The notes below the pieces were generated by a model. That model ran no database searches and was not told the origin of the DNA. It saw only the letters and a program-made list of their open reading frames with translations. Positions 17,884-26,811 of a stretch of 64,000 bases of DNA are shown here, piece after piece (position 1 is the first letter of the stretch; each line of letters begins with the position of its first letter). Made by a program: the position numbers and the translations under genes. Location: positions 1 to 64,000 of the forward strand of contig NZ_JAAGVY010000004.1 in NCBI RefSeq assembly GCF_010686655.1. Direction: 5' to 3'. The DNA comes from Cryomorpha ignava. GTDB lineage: Bacteria > Bacteroidota > Bacteroidia > Flavobacteriales_D > Cryomorphaceae.

Positions 17884-19050
17884 TTACCTTTCCAAGCCCA
17901 GCCACATATTGATTTCTATACTTACACCAACAAAAGGTCTCACAAATAGGGTTCCGCCACCATTTACATCTTCCAGAAGGGTTGCACCCACATTAAATCT
18001 CAAGAAATACGCCGTTTTGTATCCGTAAGCCAGATAAAAAGGTCGCTCTACTAAAGGTCCTGTATATTCTTTTCCACTGTCAAATTGAAAATTATTGAAA
18101 AATACACCAGCAGAAATTGAGCTGTTACTCCAAAACTTACCTGCAAAATTTGGGTTTGCTAATGGAAATGAAATGCCCACAAAAGGCGACGAATCGTAGT
18201 CAATTTTTTCATCAAATCCGCCGGCATTGTGCACCGCACCATATCCAGCATTGATTGGAATAACCGTCCGCGTTTTTTCTGTTTTATAATTATTGACAAC
18301 CCTTGAAATCTGCACTACCGACAAATTATAAGAAAGATATTGGTCAATTTCACGCTTTACAACCTTTTGTAAGTTCTCAAGCTGCTCATTAAAATATTTA
18401 ATCTTTAAATTGTTTTTGGATTCATCGTCGTCCTTTTTCAGAATATTAAACTTGCTCGATTTAAGTTTCAAATCATCCATATTTTCCAATTGATCTTCAA
18501 CAAGCTGCGAGAAACCGGGAAACTCTATGTTGAGATTATTGCGAAATAAAATCAAGCCATCGTCCATCAATTTGTCTAAATCCTTAACCATTGATTTTGG
18601 ATTTTTCTTTAAATCAACGTTATTGTTAGAAGCTACAATATTCAGTTCTAAATAAGAACGTACAGCATTGTAAACATCTTGCTTTAAATTGTCTTTTTCT
18701 ACCGGCGTTACATTTCTAAAGTATTTTAATTCAATGGTGTAAGCCGAATTAGATCGAAGATTGTAATTTACCGGGACGAAGAAATTAACCTGATCGCCTT
18801 CAAGTGATTTAGTCCATACGGCAGTGTGCAAAGGATCTTTAGATCTATCCTCGGATCCGTAAACTTCAACGGCCACCATAGAGATATCTGGAGGCAAAAT
18901 GCCACTGAGCATCCACGGAGTTTCGGCAGGAAGATTCTGATTTTCACCAAACCAGTTTTTTTCATAGTCGTATTGTACGCTCTTGAATTGCGCATTTGCG
19001 AAAGTGGATGTGAAAATGACTATGAATGCGAGTAGAAGTTTATTTAGCAT
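17884..19050 (-). CDS. secreted protein of unknown function, probable outer-membrane barrel
   Basis: 388 residues with a Sec signal peptide cleaved at A-N-A-Q near residue 21. The N-terminal half is a soluble, charged region (residues about 20-235) with coiled-coil tendency around 150-230. The C-terminal ~130 residues show amphipathic strands (GYGAVHNAGGFDE.., YLAYGYKTAYFLRFNVGATLL) that look like outer-membrane beta strands. No family is recognised. It precedes the OmpA-domain gene by 40 bases on the same strand, so the products may work together at the outer membrane. Confidence 0.65.
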   Translation of the reverse strand: MLNKLLLAFIVIFTSTFANAQFKSVQYDYEKNWFGENQNLPAETPWMLSGILPPDISMVAVEVYGSEDRSKDPLHTAVWTKSLEGDQVNFFVPVNYNLRSNSAYTIELKYFRNVTPVEKDNLKQDVYNAVRSYLELNIVASNNNVDLKKNPKSMVKDLDKLMDDGLILFRNNLNIEFPGFSQLVEDQLENMDDLKLKSSKFNILKKDDDESKNNLKIKYFNEQLENLQKVVKREIDQYLSYNLSVVQISRVVNNYKTEKTRTVIPINAGYGAVHNAGGFDEKIDYDSSPFVGISFPLANPNFAGKFWSNSSISAGVFFNNFQFDSGKEYTGPLVERPFYLAYGYKTAYFLRFNVGATLLEDVNGGGTLFVRPFVGVSIEINMWLGLER

Positions 19051-19298
19051 ATATGTAAGATTAATTTACTGGTTAAACTGCAGAGAAATATTTTTCGAAG
19101 CAGAGAAGGTTAAAAAGATTATTAAATAAAATTAAATTTAGGTTTGTTGTTGTATTTATAATAAAACACGCTGTAAAACAATTTGTTCAAATCAAAAATG
19201 AGAACTAACGAAATCACTTTTCATCCCTACTGACGAGAAATAAGATTCCAGAATGAGAAAAGGTTAAAAACTAATTCAGGTTAATCTTCTTCATCGGT

Positions 19299-19306
19299 TA
19301 TATTTG
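19299..19306 (+). promoter_or_regulatory. candidate -7 box for fhs
   Basis: TATATTTG matches TAnnTTTG and lies 23 bases before the fhs ATG, implying a leader of roughly 17 bases. No convincing -33 element is visible. Confidence 0.4.
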
Positions 19307-19329
19307 CAATTCTTCAGATACCTACATTT

Positions 19330-20997
19330 ATGAGCGATATATCAATAGCCCGATCGATAAAATTAAAACACATCAACACCATTGCAGAAATATTAGGAAT
19401 TGATGCAGATGATTTAGAGCTTTTTGGAAAACACAAAGCCAAGCTTCCGCTGCACCTGATTGATGAAGACAAAATACGCAAGAGCAAGCTCATTCTTGTC
19501 ACCGCGATGTCTCCCACTCCGGCTGGCGAAGGAAAAACCACGGTTTCGATTGGATTGGCGCAGGGAATGAATAAAATAGGCAAGAAGACTACCGTAGTTC
19601 TTCGCGAACCCTCACTCGGCCCTGTATTTGGTATGAAAGGTGGTGCAGCAGGTGGCGGTTACAGCCAGGTGCTACCAATGGAAGATATCAATATGCACTT
19701 TACAGGCGATTTTGCAGCTATTGAAAAAGCAAATAATCTTCTCGCTGCTCTTATCGACAACAATATCCAAAGCAAGTCGCGCACACTTGGCATAGATCCG
19801 CGCACAGTGATCTGGAAACGGGTTATGGATATGAACGACCGCTCACTTCGCAACATCGTAACCGGTCTGGGAGGTATGGGTCAGGGAATTCCAAGCGAAG
19901 CAGGCTTCAACATTACAGCCGCTTCCGAAATTATGGCAATCCTCTGTCTGGCAACAGATTTGATGGATTTAAAAAAACGAATCGGCAATATCTTTATCGG
20001 ATTTACAGATACCAAAAGACCCGTGTATGCCCGCGAGCTCAACGCCCAAGGTGCTATGGCAGCACTTTTAAAAGATGCCATCAAACCAAATTTGGTGCAA
20101 ACCATTGAAGGTACGCCGGCCATTATTCATGGCGGCCCTTTCGCGAATATTGCACAGGGTACAAACAGCGTAATCGCTACAAAAATGGGTCTTTCGCTTT
20201 CAGAATTTGTAGTAACCGAAGCCGGTTTTGGAGCCGACCTTGGCGCAGAGAAATTTCTGGATATAAAATGTCAGAGTGCCGGGCTTTCGCCAAATGCGGT
20301 GGTAGTTGTGGCAACGGTTCGTGCATTGAAATTTCACGGAGGTGCTTCCCTCAAAACCATTAACGATACGAATCCAGCAGCTGTAAAAGCAGGGCTAATC
20401 AACTTAGATAAGCATATAGAAAACATCAAGAAGTTTGGGCTTCCGCCAATTGTGGCAATCAATAAATTCCCAACCGATACCGAAGAAGAAATAGCAATTG
20501 TAAAAAACCGTTGCGCAGAGCTTGGTGTATCTGTGGCTGTAGCCGATATATGGGCAAAAGGCGGCGAAGGCGGAAAAGAACTCGCCGAAATAGTAGCCCG
20601 AGAAGCCGAGAATCAAACTGAAAAATTCAAACCAATTTACGATTGGAATTTACCCATAAAAGAGAAAGTTGAAAAGGTAGCTCGTGAGATTTATGGCGCC
20701 GATCATGTAGAATACACTTCTGATGCCGAAAAATCGCTTACCCAGGTAGAAAAACTCGGTTTAGAGCATCTTCCTATTTGTATTGCAAAAACCCAATACT
20801 CGTTTTCAGACGATCCCGCAAAACTGGGAAGGCCAACAGGCTTTCACATCACAGTAAGAGAAATTGAAATTGCCGCCGGCGCTGGTTTTATTGTTCTTAC
20901 TACCGGTTCCATTATGCGTATGCCCGGCTTGCCCTCGCTCCCATCTTCCGAAGCGATTGATATTGATGCTGACGGGAATATTTCGGGGTTGTTTTAG
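19330..20997 (+). CDS. fhs: formate-tetrahydrofolate ligase
   Basis: 555 residues, the usual length. It makes 10-formyl-tetrahydrofolate from formate, THF and ATP, feeding one-carbon metabolism in the cytoplasm. The P-loop TPAGEGKTT lies at about residues 62-70, followed by GMKGGAAGGGYSQVLPMEDIN, a strongly conserved family stretch. FHGGASLKTIN and the C-terminal TGSIMRMPGLPSLP are also present. The ATG is preceded by a candidate -7 box. The gene appears to be monocistronic; the gap behind it contains hairpins but no clear T-run terminator. Confidence 0.97.
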   Translation: MSDISIARSIKLKHINTIAEILGIDADDLELFGKHKAKLPLHLIDEDKIRKSKLILVTAMSPTPAGEGKTTVSIGLAQGMNKIGKKTTVVLREPSLGPVFGMKGGAAGGGYSQVLPMEDINMHFTGDFAAIEKANNLLAALIDNNIQSKSRTLGIDPRTVIWKRVMDMNDRSLRNIVTGLGGMGQGIPSEAGFNITAASEIMAILCLATDLMDLKKRIGNIFIGFTDTKRPVYARELNAQGAMAALLKDAIKPNLVQTIEGTPAIIHGGPFANIAQGTNSVIATKMGLSLSEFVVTEAGFGADLGAEKFLDIKCQSAGLSPNAVVVVATVRALKFHGGASLKTINDTNPAAVKAGLINLDKHIENIKKFGLPPIVAINKFPTDTEEEIAIVKNRCAELGVSVAVADIWAKGGEGGKELAEIVAREAENQTEKFKPIYDWNLPIKEKVEKVAREIYGADHVEYTSDAEKSLTQVEKLGLEHLPICIAKTQYSFSDDPAKLGRPTGFHITVREIEIAAGAGFIVLTTGSIMRMPGLPSLPSSEAIDIDADGNISGLF

Positions 20998-21193
20998 CAA
21001 AACGTGATAATTTTAGGATCCGTCTTAAGGTCAACAATTGAAGAGCGCTTTGTAGGTAATTTTATTAGCCTAAAAAAAGAATCCACCGGCATTAAGCGCC
21101 GAGAGATTCTACTCTCACCATGAACCATTATAAATTGGTATCGTTATACCACAGAATTGGAGTGGTTCTCGCTCAGAAGTAAGGTATAATGCC

Positions 21194-21278
21194 CATCCAC
21201 CCTCCCAAAGAAAGGGTGGATGAGCAATTAATAATGATAAAATTTTAACTTATAATCCTGAAATTTTTAAAATTTCAG
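21194..21278. repeat. two intergenic hairpins between fhs and gdhA
   Basis: CATCCACCCT pairs with AGGGTGGATG (21194-21222), and CTGAAATTT pairs with AAATTTCAG (21258-21278). Neither is followed by a T-run. They lie in the 536-base gap between convergent genes and may be inefficient terminators or parts of decayed elements. Confidence 0.5.
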
Positions 21279-21387
21279 ATTTAAAAGACGAGCTATAACA
21301 ATTTAGGTTCTGTCAATACAAACCAGAGCCTGAACTATAATAAACTTTCGACGTTTATAGCCCGCACGAGATCAACTAATACTATTT

Positions 21388-21536
21388 AGAGTTTGTCAAT
21401 AACTCGTATATCTTGGTCAGAAAGTTCGATAGCAAGGCACATGTAGACTTGAAAACCAAGGAATTGACCTTTGTCAATGACTGTTTTCGAGACAAGTGCA
21501 ACGCCGATAGCGGACTTTATGGGCAGACACTACTTA
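21388..21536 (+). repeat. copy 2 of a diverged coding-like 150-bp repeat
   Basis: This is the partner of 13000-13149. The frame encodes RKFDSKAHVDLKTKELTFV and continues FVNDCFRDKCNADSGLYGQTL. Its end coincides with the stop codon of the convergent glutamate dehydrogenase gene (TAA at 21534-21536, minus strand). The preceding motif TTCTGTCAATA at 21304 resembles the opening of the repeat. Confidence 0.7.
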
Positions 21537-22814
21537 TGGAAAAATTCCCCGCTGTAGATAAGCCTGTTCAATTCGTCGAATTGCTACAACGTAAGCTGCA
21601 TTCCTCCAATCTGTTTTAAGCTCGTCTGCAACAGCAACAATTTTCTTAAAACTCTGCTGCATTTTAGATTCAAGCTTTACCAGCACCTCATCGAGAAGCC
21701 AAAGCTCACCATTTCTGTTTTGCAACCACTCGTAGTAACTCCCAATTACCCCGCCTGAATTGGCGTATATATCAGGAATAATATCAACACCCATCTCAAG
21801 TAGAATTTCATCTGCTTCAACATCAAGCGGGCCGTTTGCGCCTTCAGCTATCATCATAGCCTTAATACTGCTCGCATTTGCACCAGTGATTTGATTGCCC
21901 ATTGCTGCCGGAATAACAATGTCGCAATCAATACCAAAGAAATCTGCATTTTCGAAGCTTTCTGCTTTTGTATAGCCTTTTATAAAGTTATCGTGGCTTA
22001 GCGCGTAATTCGACAGGTCTTCAGGATCAATTCCATTTGGATTGTAAACAGAACCACTTGCATCTTGAACTCCAATAAGGATTGCTCCTCTCTCAACCAT
22101 AAAATGAGACGCCCAGTATCCAACATTTCCAAAACCCTGAACGATATATTTTTTACCTTTTAGATCTACATCTCTGTGTTTGGCCCATTGATCAATACTT
22201 ATAACAACTCCAAAACCTGTAGAGCGGTCTCTTCCTTCCAAACCACCAGCACCTACCGGCTTACCAGTTACAACGTGAGCGTTTTTACTGCGCTCGTTAG
22301 TTGCTTTAGTTGACATATAGGTATCTGCAATCCACGCCATCATTTGAGGGGTAGTATTTACATCAGGAGCGGGAATGTCGTATTCCGGCCCAATATTATC
22401 GCCCAAAGCATAAGTAAATCTACGTGTTATTCGCTCAAGCTCACTGTCAGAGTAGTCCTTCGGATCGATTTGAATACCACCTTTACCACCACCATAAGGA
22501 AGACCCGCTAGAGATGTTTTCCAAGTCATCCAGGTAGCAAGAGCGCGAGCTGCATCAATATCTACTGTAGGATGATAGCGCAAACCACCTTTGTATGGCC
22601 CTAATGAATTGTTGTGTTGTACGCGGTAGCCCGTTAAAACTTCTACGCTTCCATCGTCCATTTTTACCGGAAAGTGAACTACGATCTCAGTATTTGTATT
22701 TGCCAAAATTTTTCGAACACTGGGATTTAAATTCATCAAATCAGCAGCGTGTTCAAACTGCCGCTTTACGTTATCGTACATGCCCGTTTTGAGCTTTTTT
22801 GTAGTAGCAACCAT
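21534..22814 (-). CDS. gdhA: glutamate dehydrogenase (Glu/Leu/Phe/Val dehydrogenase family)
   Basis: 426 residues, typical for the hexameric enzyme. It interconverts glutamate and 2-oxoglutarate plus ammonia with NAD(P). The catalytic Lys region is GGLRYHP followed by PYGGGKGGI (near residues 100-110). The Rossmann loop is GFGNVG (about 217-222), and IPAAMGNQIT lies in the nucleotide domain. The end, RIEQAYLQRGIFP, is a normal family C-terminus, so the repeat that abuts its stop codon has not truncated it. Cofactor preference cannot be read safely. The gene is monocistronic. Confidence 0.93.
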   Translation of the reverse strand: MVATTKKLKTGMYDNVKRQFEHAADLMNLNPSVRKILANTNTEIVVHFPVKMDDGSVEVLTGYRVQHNNSLGPYKGGLRYHPTVDIDAARALATWMTWKTSLAGLPYGGGKGGIQIDPKDYSDSELERITRRFTYALGDNIGPEYDIPAPDVNTTPQMMAWIADTYMSTKATNERSKNAHVVTGKPVGAGGLEGRDRSTGFGVVISIDQWAKHRDVDLKGKKYIVQGFGNVGYWASHFMVERGAILIGVQDASGSVYNPNGIDPEDLSNYALSHDNFIKGYTKAESFENADFFGIDCDIVIPAAMGNQITGANASSIKAMMIAEGANGPLDVEADEILLEMGVDIIPDIYANSGGVIGSYYEWLQNRNGELWLLDEVLVKLESKMQQSFKKIVAVADELKTDWRNAAYVVAIRRIEQAYLQRGIFP

Positions 22815-23305
22815 TCGTTTTTTTTATTTATATATTTTCAAAGTGAAAGCCGATCAAAATGCTGAATTTTCAGATTAATAAGCAGCCTGCAAATTAATAT
22901 CAAAATTACGAATAAATTTGCTCCTGTGCTTGATTATTTCCCTTAATCATGGGATGCTCAATTTGCCCGGAAATGCTTGCTAATGCCGACGAAAAGCGCA
23001 ATTCAGAATTATAGTCGTTCACAACTTCATGCTCTTCACAAAAGTAAACCGTTTTTTCTGTTCTAAGAATTCAAGTTGGTGCATTCAAGCAGTTTTCACA
23101 TATACCCGGAAGCCTCAATGGCAGATATCTCGGCGATGGCATCATCGGCGTACTTTCAGGCAATAAACGAATCCTTCATTTAGCTGTAAAATGAGGGTTA
23201 AAAACATTGCAGATCAATAAGCCGGTAGACTAAAAAACTACAAAGGAGCAGAGCTGCCAGAAGACCTCTCCACCCCTTTTTTTGTTTGTAGCTCTATTAA
23301 TTTGT
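22815..23305. other. 490-base gap without a gene
   Basis: I see no supportable gene here. CAAAATTA at 22901-22908 is, on the minus strand, a TAnnTTTG-type -7 box that could drive gdhA with a leader of about 80 bases, but a -33 element is lacking. Confidence 0.35.
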
Positions 23306-24040
23306 TTAGGCCATCTCCTTATTCAACTGCTTCTCTAAAGCAATAGCTTTCGGAAACAAGATGTTGTTTTCAAGATGGATATGAAGATGCAAATCTTCTT
23401 CAAAATCTCTTAGCATGGCGAAGGTAACATTATACGTAGTACATCCGTCCGCAGGCGCCGTATAGTTGTCTGTAAGTTCAGCAATCTCTGCAAATCGCTC
23501 TCCTTCAACGGTGTGCTCATCCATCATCATACTCACAGGGTTTTCTACGGTGCCAAAGTGTGGAGCAGCAATATCTTGACCACTGCGCTGTGCTTTCACC
23601 ATTTTGTGAATAAACGGGAAGAGAATCAGCTCTTCTTTCTTCATGTGTGCAGCAAGATCTCCCGCCGATTCATTGAAAATTTTGGTAATCTCAAATAATT
23701 CGGGATGTCTCTCTCCGTGAACTTTGCACAGTTTATCCAGAAATGCTTTTATGGTAGGCGTTTTTTCTTCCACATATCGGTGGTGGCGCTTTTCCACATA
23801 GTCGGCTAGTAAATCTATTGGCCATGCTTTGTAATCTGTGGTCTCGCTACCGGTGTTTTGTTTTACTGCTTCAAGTTCCCTGAAAACCGTTTCTGCATCA
23901 ATATTTTTCTTTTCGCTCACTTCTTTGATGCTTCTATTGCCTTTACAACAAAAGTCAATATTGTATTTCTTGAACACCTGCGCAGCGCGGTAGTCTTCGG
24001 CTACAAATTCTCCGATTGTTTTTTCTTGTATTGCGTTCAT
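23306..24040 (-). CDS. ric: iron-sulfur cluster repair di-iron protein Ric (ScdA/YtfE family)
   Basis: 244 residues. The N-terminal ScdA_N domain (about 1-65) has the motif YNIDFCCKGNRSI, and the rest is a hemerythrin-like bundle with His and Glu ligands in HHRY, HPELFEI, AAHMKKEEL, DEHTVEGE and HLHIHLENNILFP. The family repairs iron-sulfur clusters damaged by nitric oxide or oxidants. It lies 62 bases after an unknown membrane-protein gene and is the last gene of an operon led by an Rrf2 regulator and containing a truncated haemoglobin, which supports a role in nitrosative stress. Confidence 0.95.
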   Translation of the reverse strand: MNAIQEKTIGEFVAEDYRAAQVFKKYNIDFCCKGNRSIKEVSEKKNIDAETVFRELEAVKQNTGSETTDYKAWPIDLLADYVEKRHHRYVEEKTPTIKAFLDKLCKVHGERHPELFEITKIFNESAGDLAAHMKKEELILFPFIHKMVKAQRSGQDIAAPHFGTVENPVSMMMDEHTVEGERFAEIAELTDNYTAPADGCTTYNVTFAMLRDFEEDLHLHIHLENNILFPKAIALEKQLNKEMA

Positions 24041-24102
24041 GTTTTGCTTGTTTTTAAAAGTCCTGTTTCTTAATTCAGACCTTGTGATTTTTATTTTATG
24101 AA

Positions 24103-24546
24103 TTAGAGTGTTACTTTTTTAAATAAACCAATTCCAAAAGCGAGCAAACAGCCCACTTTAATGAACTCCATTCCCACGTAGTAGAAGTGAAGGTTAGATG
24201 CTGGTGGAATTTCTCCGCTTAAATAAGTTTCTGCCCGCGTATCGAGCACGGGTAGCAGCCAAAAGGATTGTATGGCTAAAAGCACCAGCGGTATAAAATA
24301 TAATATGGAGCCTGGTGTGAGGTTATTCCCTTTTACAAATAAGAGATTTACTATGATGGCTATTGCAAAAACCCATTCTATTTTGTTGAGCGCGCCAAAT
24401 ACCAGCCGTCCAATCCCTAATCCAAGTGGAAGAGTAACGCCCGGAGCTCTAAATTTTAACCAGGCTTCGAGAAAGCTAATTGCACACACAAAGCCTATCC
24501 ACAGAAAAGTGGAAATAACTGCTACCGGAAATTTTGTCAAAATCAT
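24103..24546 (-). CDS. four-helix membrane protein of the nitric-oxide operon, unknown function
   Basis: 147 residues with four predicted membrane helices (about 5-25, 45-65, 77-96 and 122-140). Conserved-looking polar residues near helices include FLEAWLKFRAP, LNKIEW and DTRAETYLSG. I do not recognise a named family. Its ATG overlaps the haemoglobin stop codon by one base (TGATG), so translation is almost certainly coupled. The context suggests a role in nitric-oxide metabolism or membrane protection. Quinone, haem or NO binding would be speculation. Confidence 0.75.
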   Translation of the reverse strand: MILTKFPVAVISTFLWIGFVCAISFLEAWLKFRAPGVTLPLGLGIGRLVFGALNKIEWVFAIAIIVNLLFVKGNNLTPGSILYFIPLVLLAIQSFWLLPVLDTRAETYLSGEIPPASNLHFYYVGMEFIKVGCLLAFGIGLFKKVTL

Positions 24547-25001
24547 CAGAGTAGGGTTTTACTTGGGTTATCACGATAATGCTCAAGCTTAAAGCGAAAC
24601 ATTTCGGCCATTTTTTTAGACCTCCATTTGGCTTCTTCAGCTTTTTCCCCTTCAAAGTTGGCATCAATCGTCTCGTAAAAAAGATGCAGCCATTGGTTAA
24701 AGTGTTCAACTTCTAACGGTAGCGAGGCATGAGGCTTAAACGGACTTCCGTAATAAGTATGTTCCCCCAGCAAAATGGTTTGCCAAAACCTAACCATTTT
24801 CTCCAAATGCTCCGGCCATCGATTTTGGATAACGCTATTAAAAATATCGCCAAGCTTCTCGTCGGCTTGAATTTTGGCATAAAACGCATCGACAAGCTTT
24901 TTCACATCCTCAAGTTGAAGAATATCTTTTGGTGAAACTATCACGGTGCCAGCGGTTTTAACCTGCATATCTTTATACATAGATGAGAATGAGCGTGGCA
25001 T
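24546..25001 (-). CDS. group III truncated haemoglobin
   Basis: Up to 151 residues. The globin pattern typical of group III is present: FYAKI..D..LGDIF, then RWPEHLEKMVRFW, LLGEHTYYGSPFKPH and HFNQWLHLFYETID with the proximal His region, then A..R...MAEMF. Such proteins bind haem and are thought to handle nitric oxide or oxygen. The reading frame starts at 25001 but overlaps the previous gene by 29 bases. The ATG at 24980 overlaps it by only 8 bases, and the ATG at 24968 by none. All three keep the globin fold intact, and 24980 is my preferred start. Confidence 0.92.
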   Translation of the reverse strand: MPRSFSSMYKDMQVKTAGTVIVSPKDILQLEDVKKLVDAFYAKIQADEKLGDIFNSVIQNRWPEHLEKMVRFWQTILLGEHTYYGSPFKPHASLPLEVEHFNQWLHLFYETIDANFEGEKAEEAKWRSKKMAEMFRFKLEHYRDNPSKTLL

Positions 25002-25293
25002 TTACAATCAGACTCAAATAAAATATGAGCAAACACCATTTGGCACTGGCCTGTGCTATAAACATAGAGTTAGACCACATTGTAACTACTGCAGCCGTAA
25101 TAAGTGCCCAGTCGCCCGCATGATTTTGTAGCGCTAGCATGGCTGCTATAGATCCCAAGCAACTCTGCGCTGTAAGAAAGATAACCATTCTTCCAAATCG
25201 AGATTCTTCAAAAACGATTTCCTGATTGTGGAACCAGCGAGTCAAAATATTATCACCGGTTACTGATCCTGATTTTGCTGTCATTGTATTCAT
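24973..25293 (-). CDS. small membrane protein of the nitric-oxide operon, unknown function
   Basis: 106 residues with a ~30-residue soluble start and three hydrophobic segments (about 37-56, 64-80 and 86-105). No known motif was found. Cys45 and Cys87 lie within membrane segments. It is the second gene after the Rrf2 regulator (gap 77 bases), and its end overlaps the haemoglobin start. This coupling is a strong sign of a linked function, possibly a membrane partner of the haemoglobin, but no function can be assigned. Confidence 0.7.
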   Translation of the reverse strand: MNTMTAKSGSVTGDNILTRWFHNQEIVFEESRFGRMVIFLTAQSCLGSIAAMLALQNHAGDWALITAAVVTMWSNSMFIAQASAKWCLLIFYLSLIVNATLILIYV

Positions 25294-25370
25294 ATTAATG
25301 TTGATATATAGACCTTTTTATCTTTTATAGTACTTGAGCTATGTTTCGCGCGGTCATTTGTGTTTTAATA

Positions 25371-25808
25371 TTATCTCTTTAAAAAAGTGAGGCCAACTTC
25401 AAGCCCGGTTGCAAGTTCGTAGATGCTCGTTTCACTAAGCATATTTTTCAGATCATCTCTTATCTCCTTAAACTTATCGTGGACGGGGCACGGCATTTCA
25501 GCATTGCATTCGTTAAGACCTAAGCCACACCCAACAAAAATAGCGTCGCCATCGATGGCAGTTACGATATCAATAAGTTTAATTTCGACTAATCTTTGGC
25601 GTGGTATTTTAAAACCGCCTGTAGGTCCTTTTAGAGAATCTATCAATCCATTGCGAGCCAATTGTTGAAGAATTTTGGCTGTAAAGGCCTCCGGAGAAGC
25701 AATTCCTTTCGCTATATCTTTAAGACTAACACGCTCGTCATCAAGAGATTTCATAGAGATATACAAGGTCGCCTTAATTCCGTACTCGCATGCTTTTGAA
25801 AACATCAT
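25371..25808 (-). CDS. Rrf2-family transcriptional regulator, probably Fe-S and NO-sensing (NsrR-like)
   Basis: 145 residues. The winged-helix domain occupies about residues 1-80 (CEYGIKATLYIS, LKDIAKGIASPEAFTAKILQQL, GPTGGFKIPR). Three Cys follow in the sensor loop: Cys94, Cys101 and Cys107. This is close to the C-x5..7-C-x5-C pattern that holds the Fe-S cluster in NsrR and IscR. It heads an operon with a truncated haemoglobin and Ric, so it most likely senses nitric oxide and represses this operon, including itself. A well-formed promoter lies just upstream. Confidence 0.9.
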   Translation of the reverse strand: MMFSKACEYGIKATLYISMKSLDDERVSLKDIAKGIASPEAFTAKILQQLARNGLIDSLKGPTGGFKIPRQRLVEIKLIDIVTAIDGDAIFVGCGLGLNECNAEMPCPVHDKFKEIRDDLKNMLSETSIYELATGLEVGLTFLKR

Positions 25809-25824
25809 AATCTAAATTCCAATA

Positions 25825-25856
25825 CAAATATAAAACAATAGTTCATTTCCGACAAA
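25825..25856 (-). promoter_or_regulatory. promoter of the Rrf2-haemoglobin-Ric operon
   Basis: On the minus strand a -33 TTTG (25856-25853) is followed after 20 bases by the -7 box TATATTTG (25832-25825). This fits the Bacteroidetes consensus. The start would lie near 25819, giving a leader of about ten bases. No clear dyad operator is seen beside it. Confidence 0.65.
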
Positions 25857-25935
25857 TTTATCCGACTTAATTCATTCTACAATATTACTTGTTTTTGTGA
25901 TCACTACATATACCTCAAACAAAAATTGGCAAAAA

Positions 25936-25965
25936 AAAAGACCACGCTTTTCGGCGTGGTCTTTA
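25936..25965 (-). terminator. rho-independent terminator of the cold-shock gene
   Basis: On the minus strand AAAGACCACGC pairs with GCGTGGTCTTT and is followed by a run of Ts, about 25 bases past the stop. Confidence 0.85.
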
Positions 25966-25988
25966 GACTAAAAAGTTCTATGCTAATA

Positions 25989-26180
25989 TTATACTACTCG
26001 TACGTCTACTGCGTTCAATCCTTTTTTTCCTTCTTTAAGTTCAAATTCTACAACATCACCTTCACGAACTTCGTCGATCAGACCTGAGATGTGTACAAAA
26101 TGTTCTTTGTTTGTTCCTTCTTCTGTAATAAATCCGAATCCTTTAGATTCGTTGAAGAATTTTACTGTGCCTTTGTTCAT
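25989..26180 (-). CDS. cold-shock protein, CspA family
   Basis: 63 residues, one cold-shock domain. RNP-1 is KGFGFI (residues 13-18) and RNP-2 is HFVHIS (about 27-32), preceded by GTVKFFNESK. It binds single-stranded RNA and DNA in the cytoplasm and likely acts as an RNA chaperone. Paralogues of this size are common in the phylum, so the gene symbol is left open. The gene has its own promoter and terminator. Confidence 0.95.
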   Translation of the reverse strand: MNKGTVKFFNESKGFGFITEEGTNKEHFVHISGLIDEVREGDVVEFELKEGKKGLNAVDVRVV

Positions 26181-26212
26181 TGTAATAGATTATAAATAAT
26201 GATTTTAAAGTG

Positions 26213-26242
26213 CAAATGTAATCAATAATTCCACCTAACAAG
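26213..26242 (-). promoter_or_regulatory. promoter of the cold-shock gene
   Basis: On the minus strand CTTG (26242-26239) and TACATTTG (26220-26213) are separated by 18 bases. They match the -33 and -7 elements of Bacteroidetes promoters. The leader would be about 26 bases. Confidence 0.6.
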
Positions 26243-26356
26243 CTTTTTTTTGAATTCTTTGCTTTTTATGCAAATTTAATTTGTTTGTTCAAATCTTTGA
26301 AATCACATATGTTGCGGCAAAAATACTTATTTTAATGCGCTTAAGCGCGGCTTTCC

Positions 26357-26760
26357 TCTAAAAACCAAAATTAAGACCAAAACTGATCAGATCTTTTGAT
26401 TTAGGAAAATCTGAATGGGGTCATATTGAAGCTTCTCATGTAGTATTGCAATTTATAGCTTTGCCTTCTCAACCCCCCCACGCTTCTTAACACCAGGTTC
26501 TGCCGAAATATTCTCTCTGATCTTTATCTTCAAAGTTTAAGCTTCCGCTAATGTTGTTATAGGTAAGATTTACAAAGCCTGCAGCACCCGTAAATGAAAA
26601 AATCCGGTGTGATAAGTCAATGAAAGTTTTAACCCGTCTTGCCAAATATTAGCAGAGATATCACCGGTAGTGTTGCAATTTTGAAATATTTCGCGGAAAA
26701 TGATCTTCCATTTTTCAATAACCCACAATAGCATACACGTCAAATAGCAAGTTTACAAAT
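26357..26760 (-). pseudogene. decayed outer-membrane beta-barrel gene
   Basis: The minus strand encodes separate stretches that look like barrel strands: GDISANIWQDGLKLSLTYHTG, then in another frame FTGAAGFVNLTYNNISGSLNFE and DKDQREYFGR, then SDFPKSKDLISFGLNFGF ending in a stop at 26357-26359. The closing aromatic LNFGF is a typical outer-membrane insertion end. Frame changes and in-frame stops separate the pieces, so no intact protein is made. Confidence 0.5.
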
Positions 26761-26811
26761 CTCTCTCGTTTCAACTATCACCGTTGCCATTGTCCTCATT
26801 TTGTAGCAGAA

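Noticed and set aside
21413-21619. 68-codon frame over the 150-bp repeat as a functional gene
   Set aside because: Only the first ~40 codons correspond to the repeat; the rest is antisense to gdhA. It is a fragment, not a gene.
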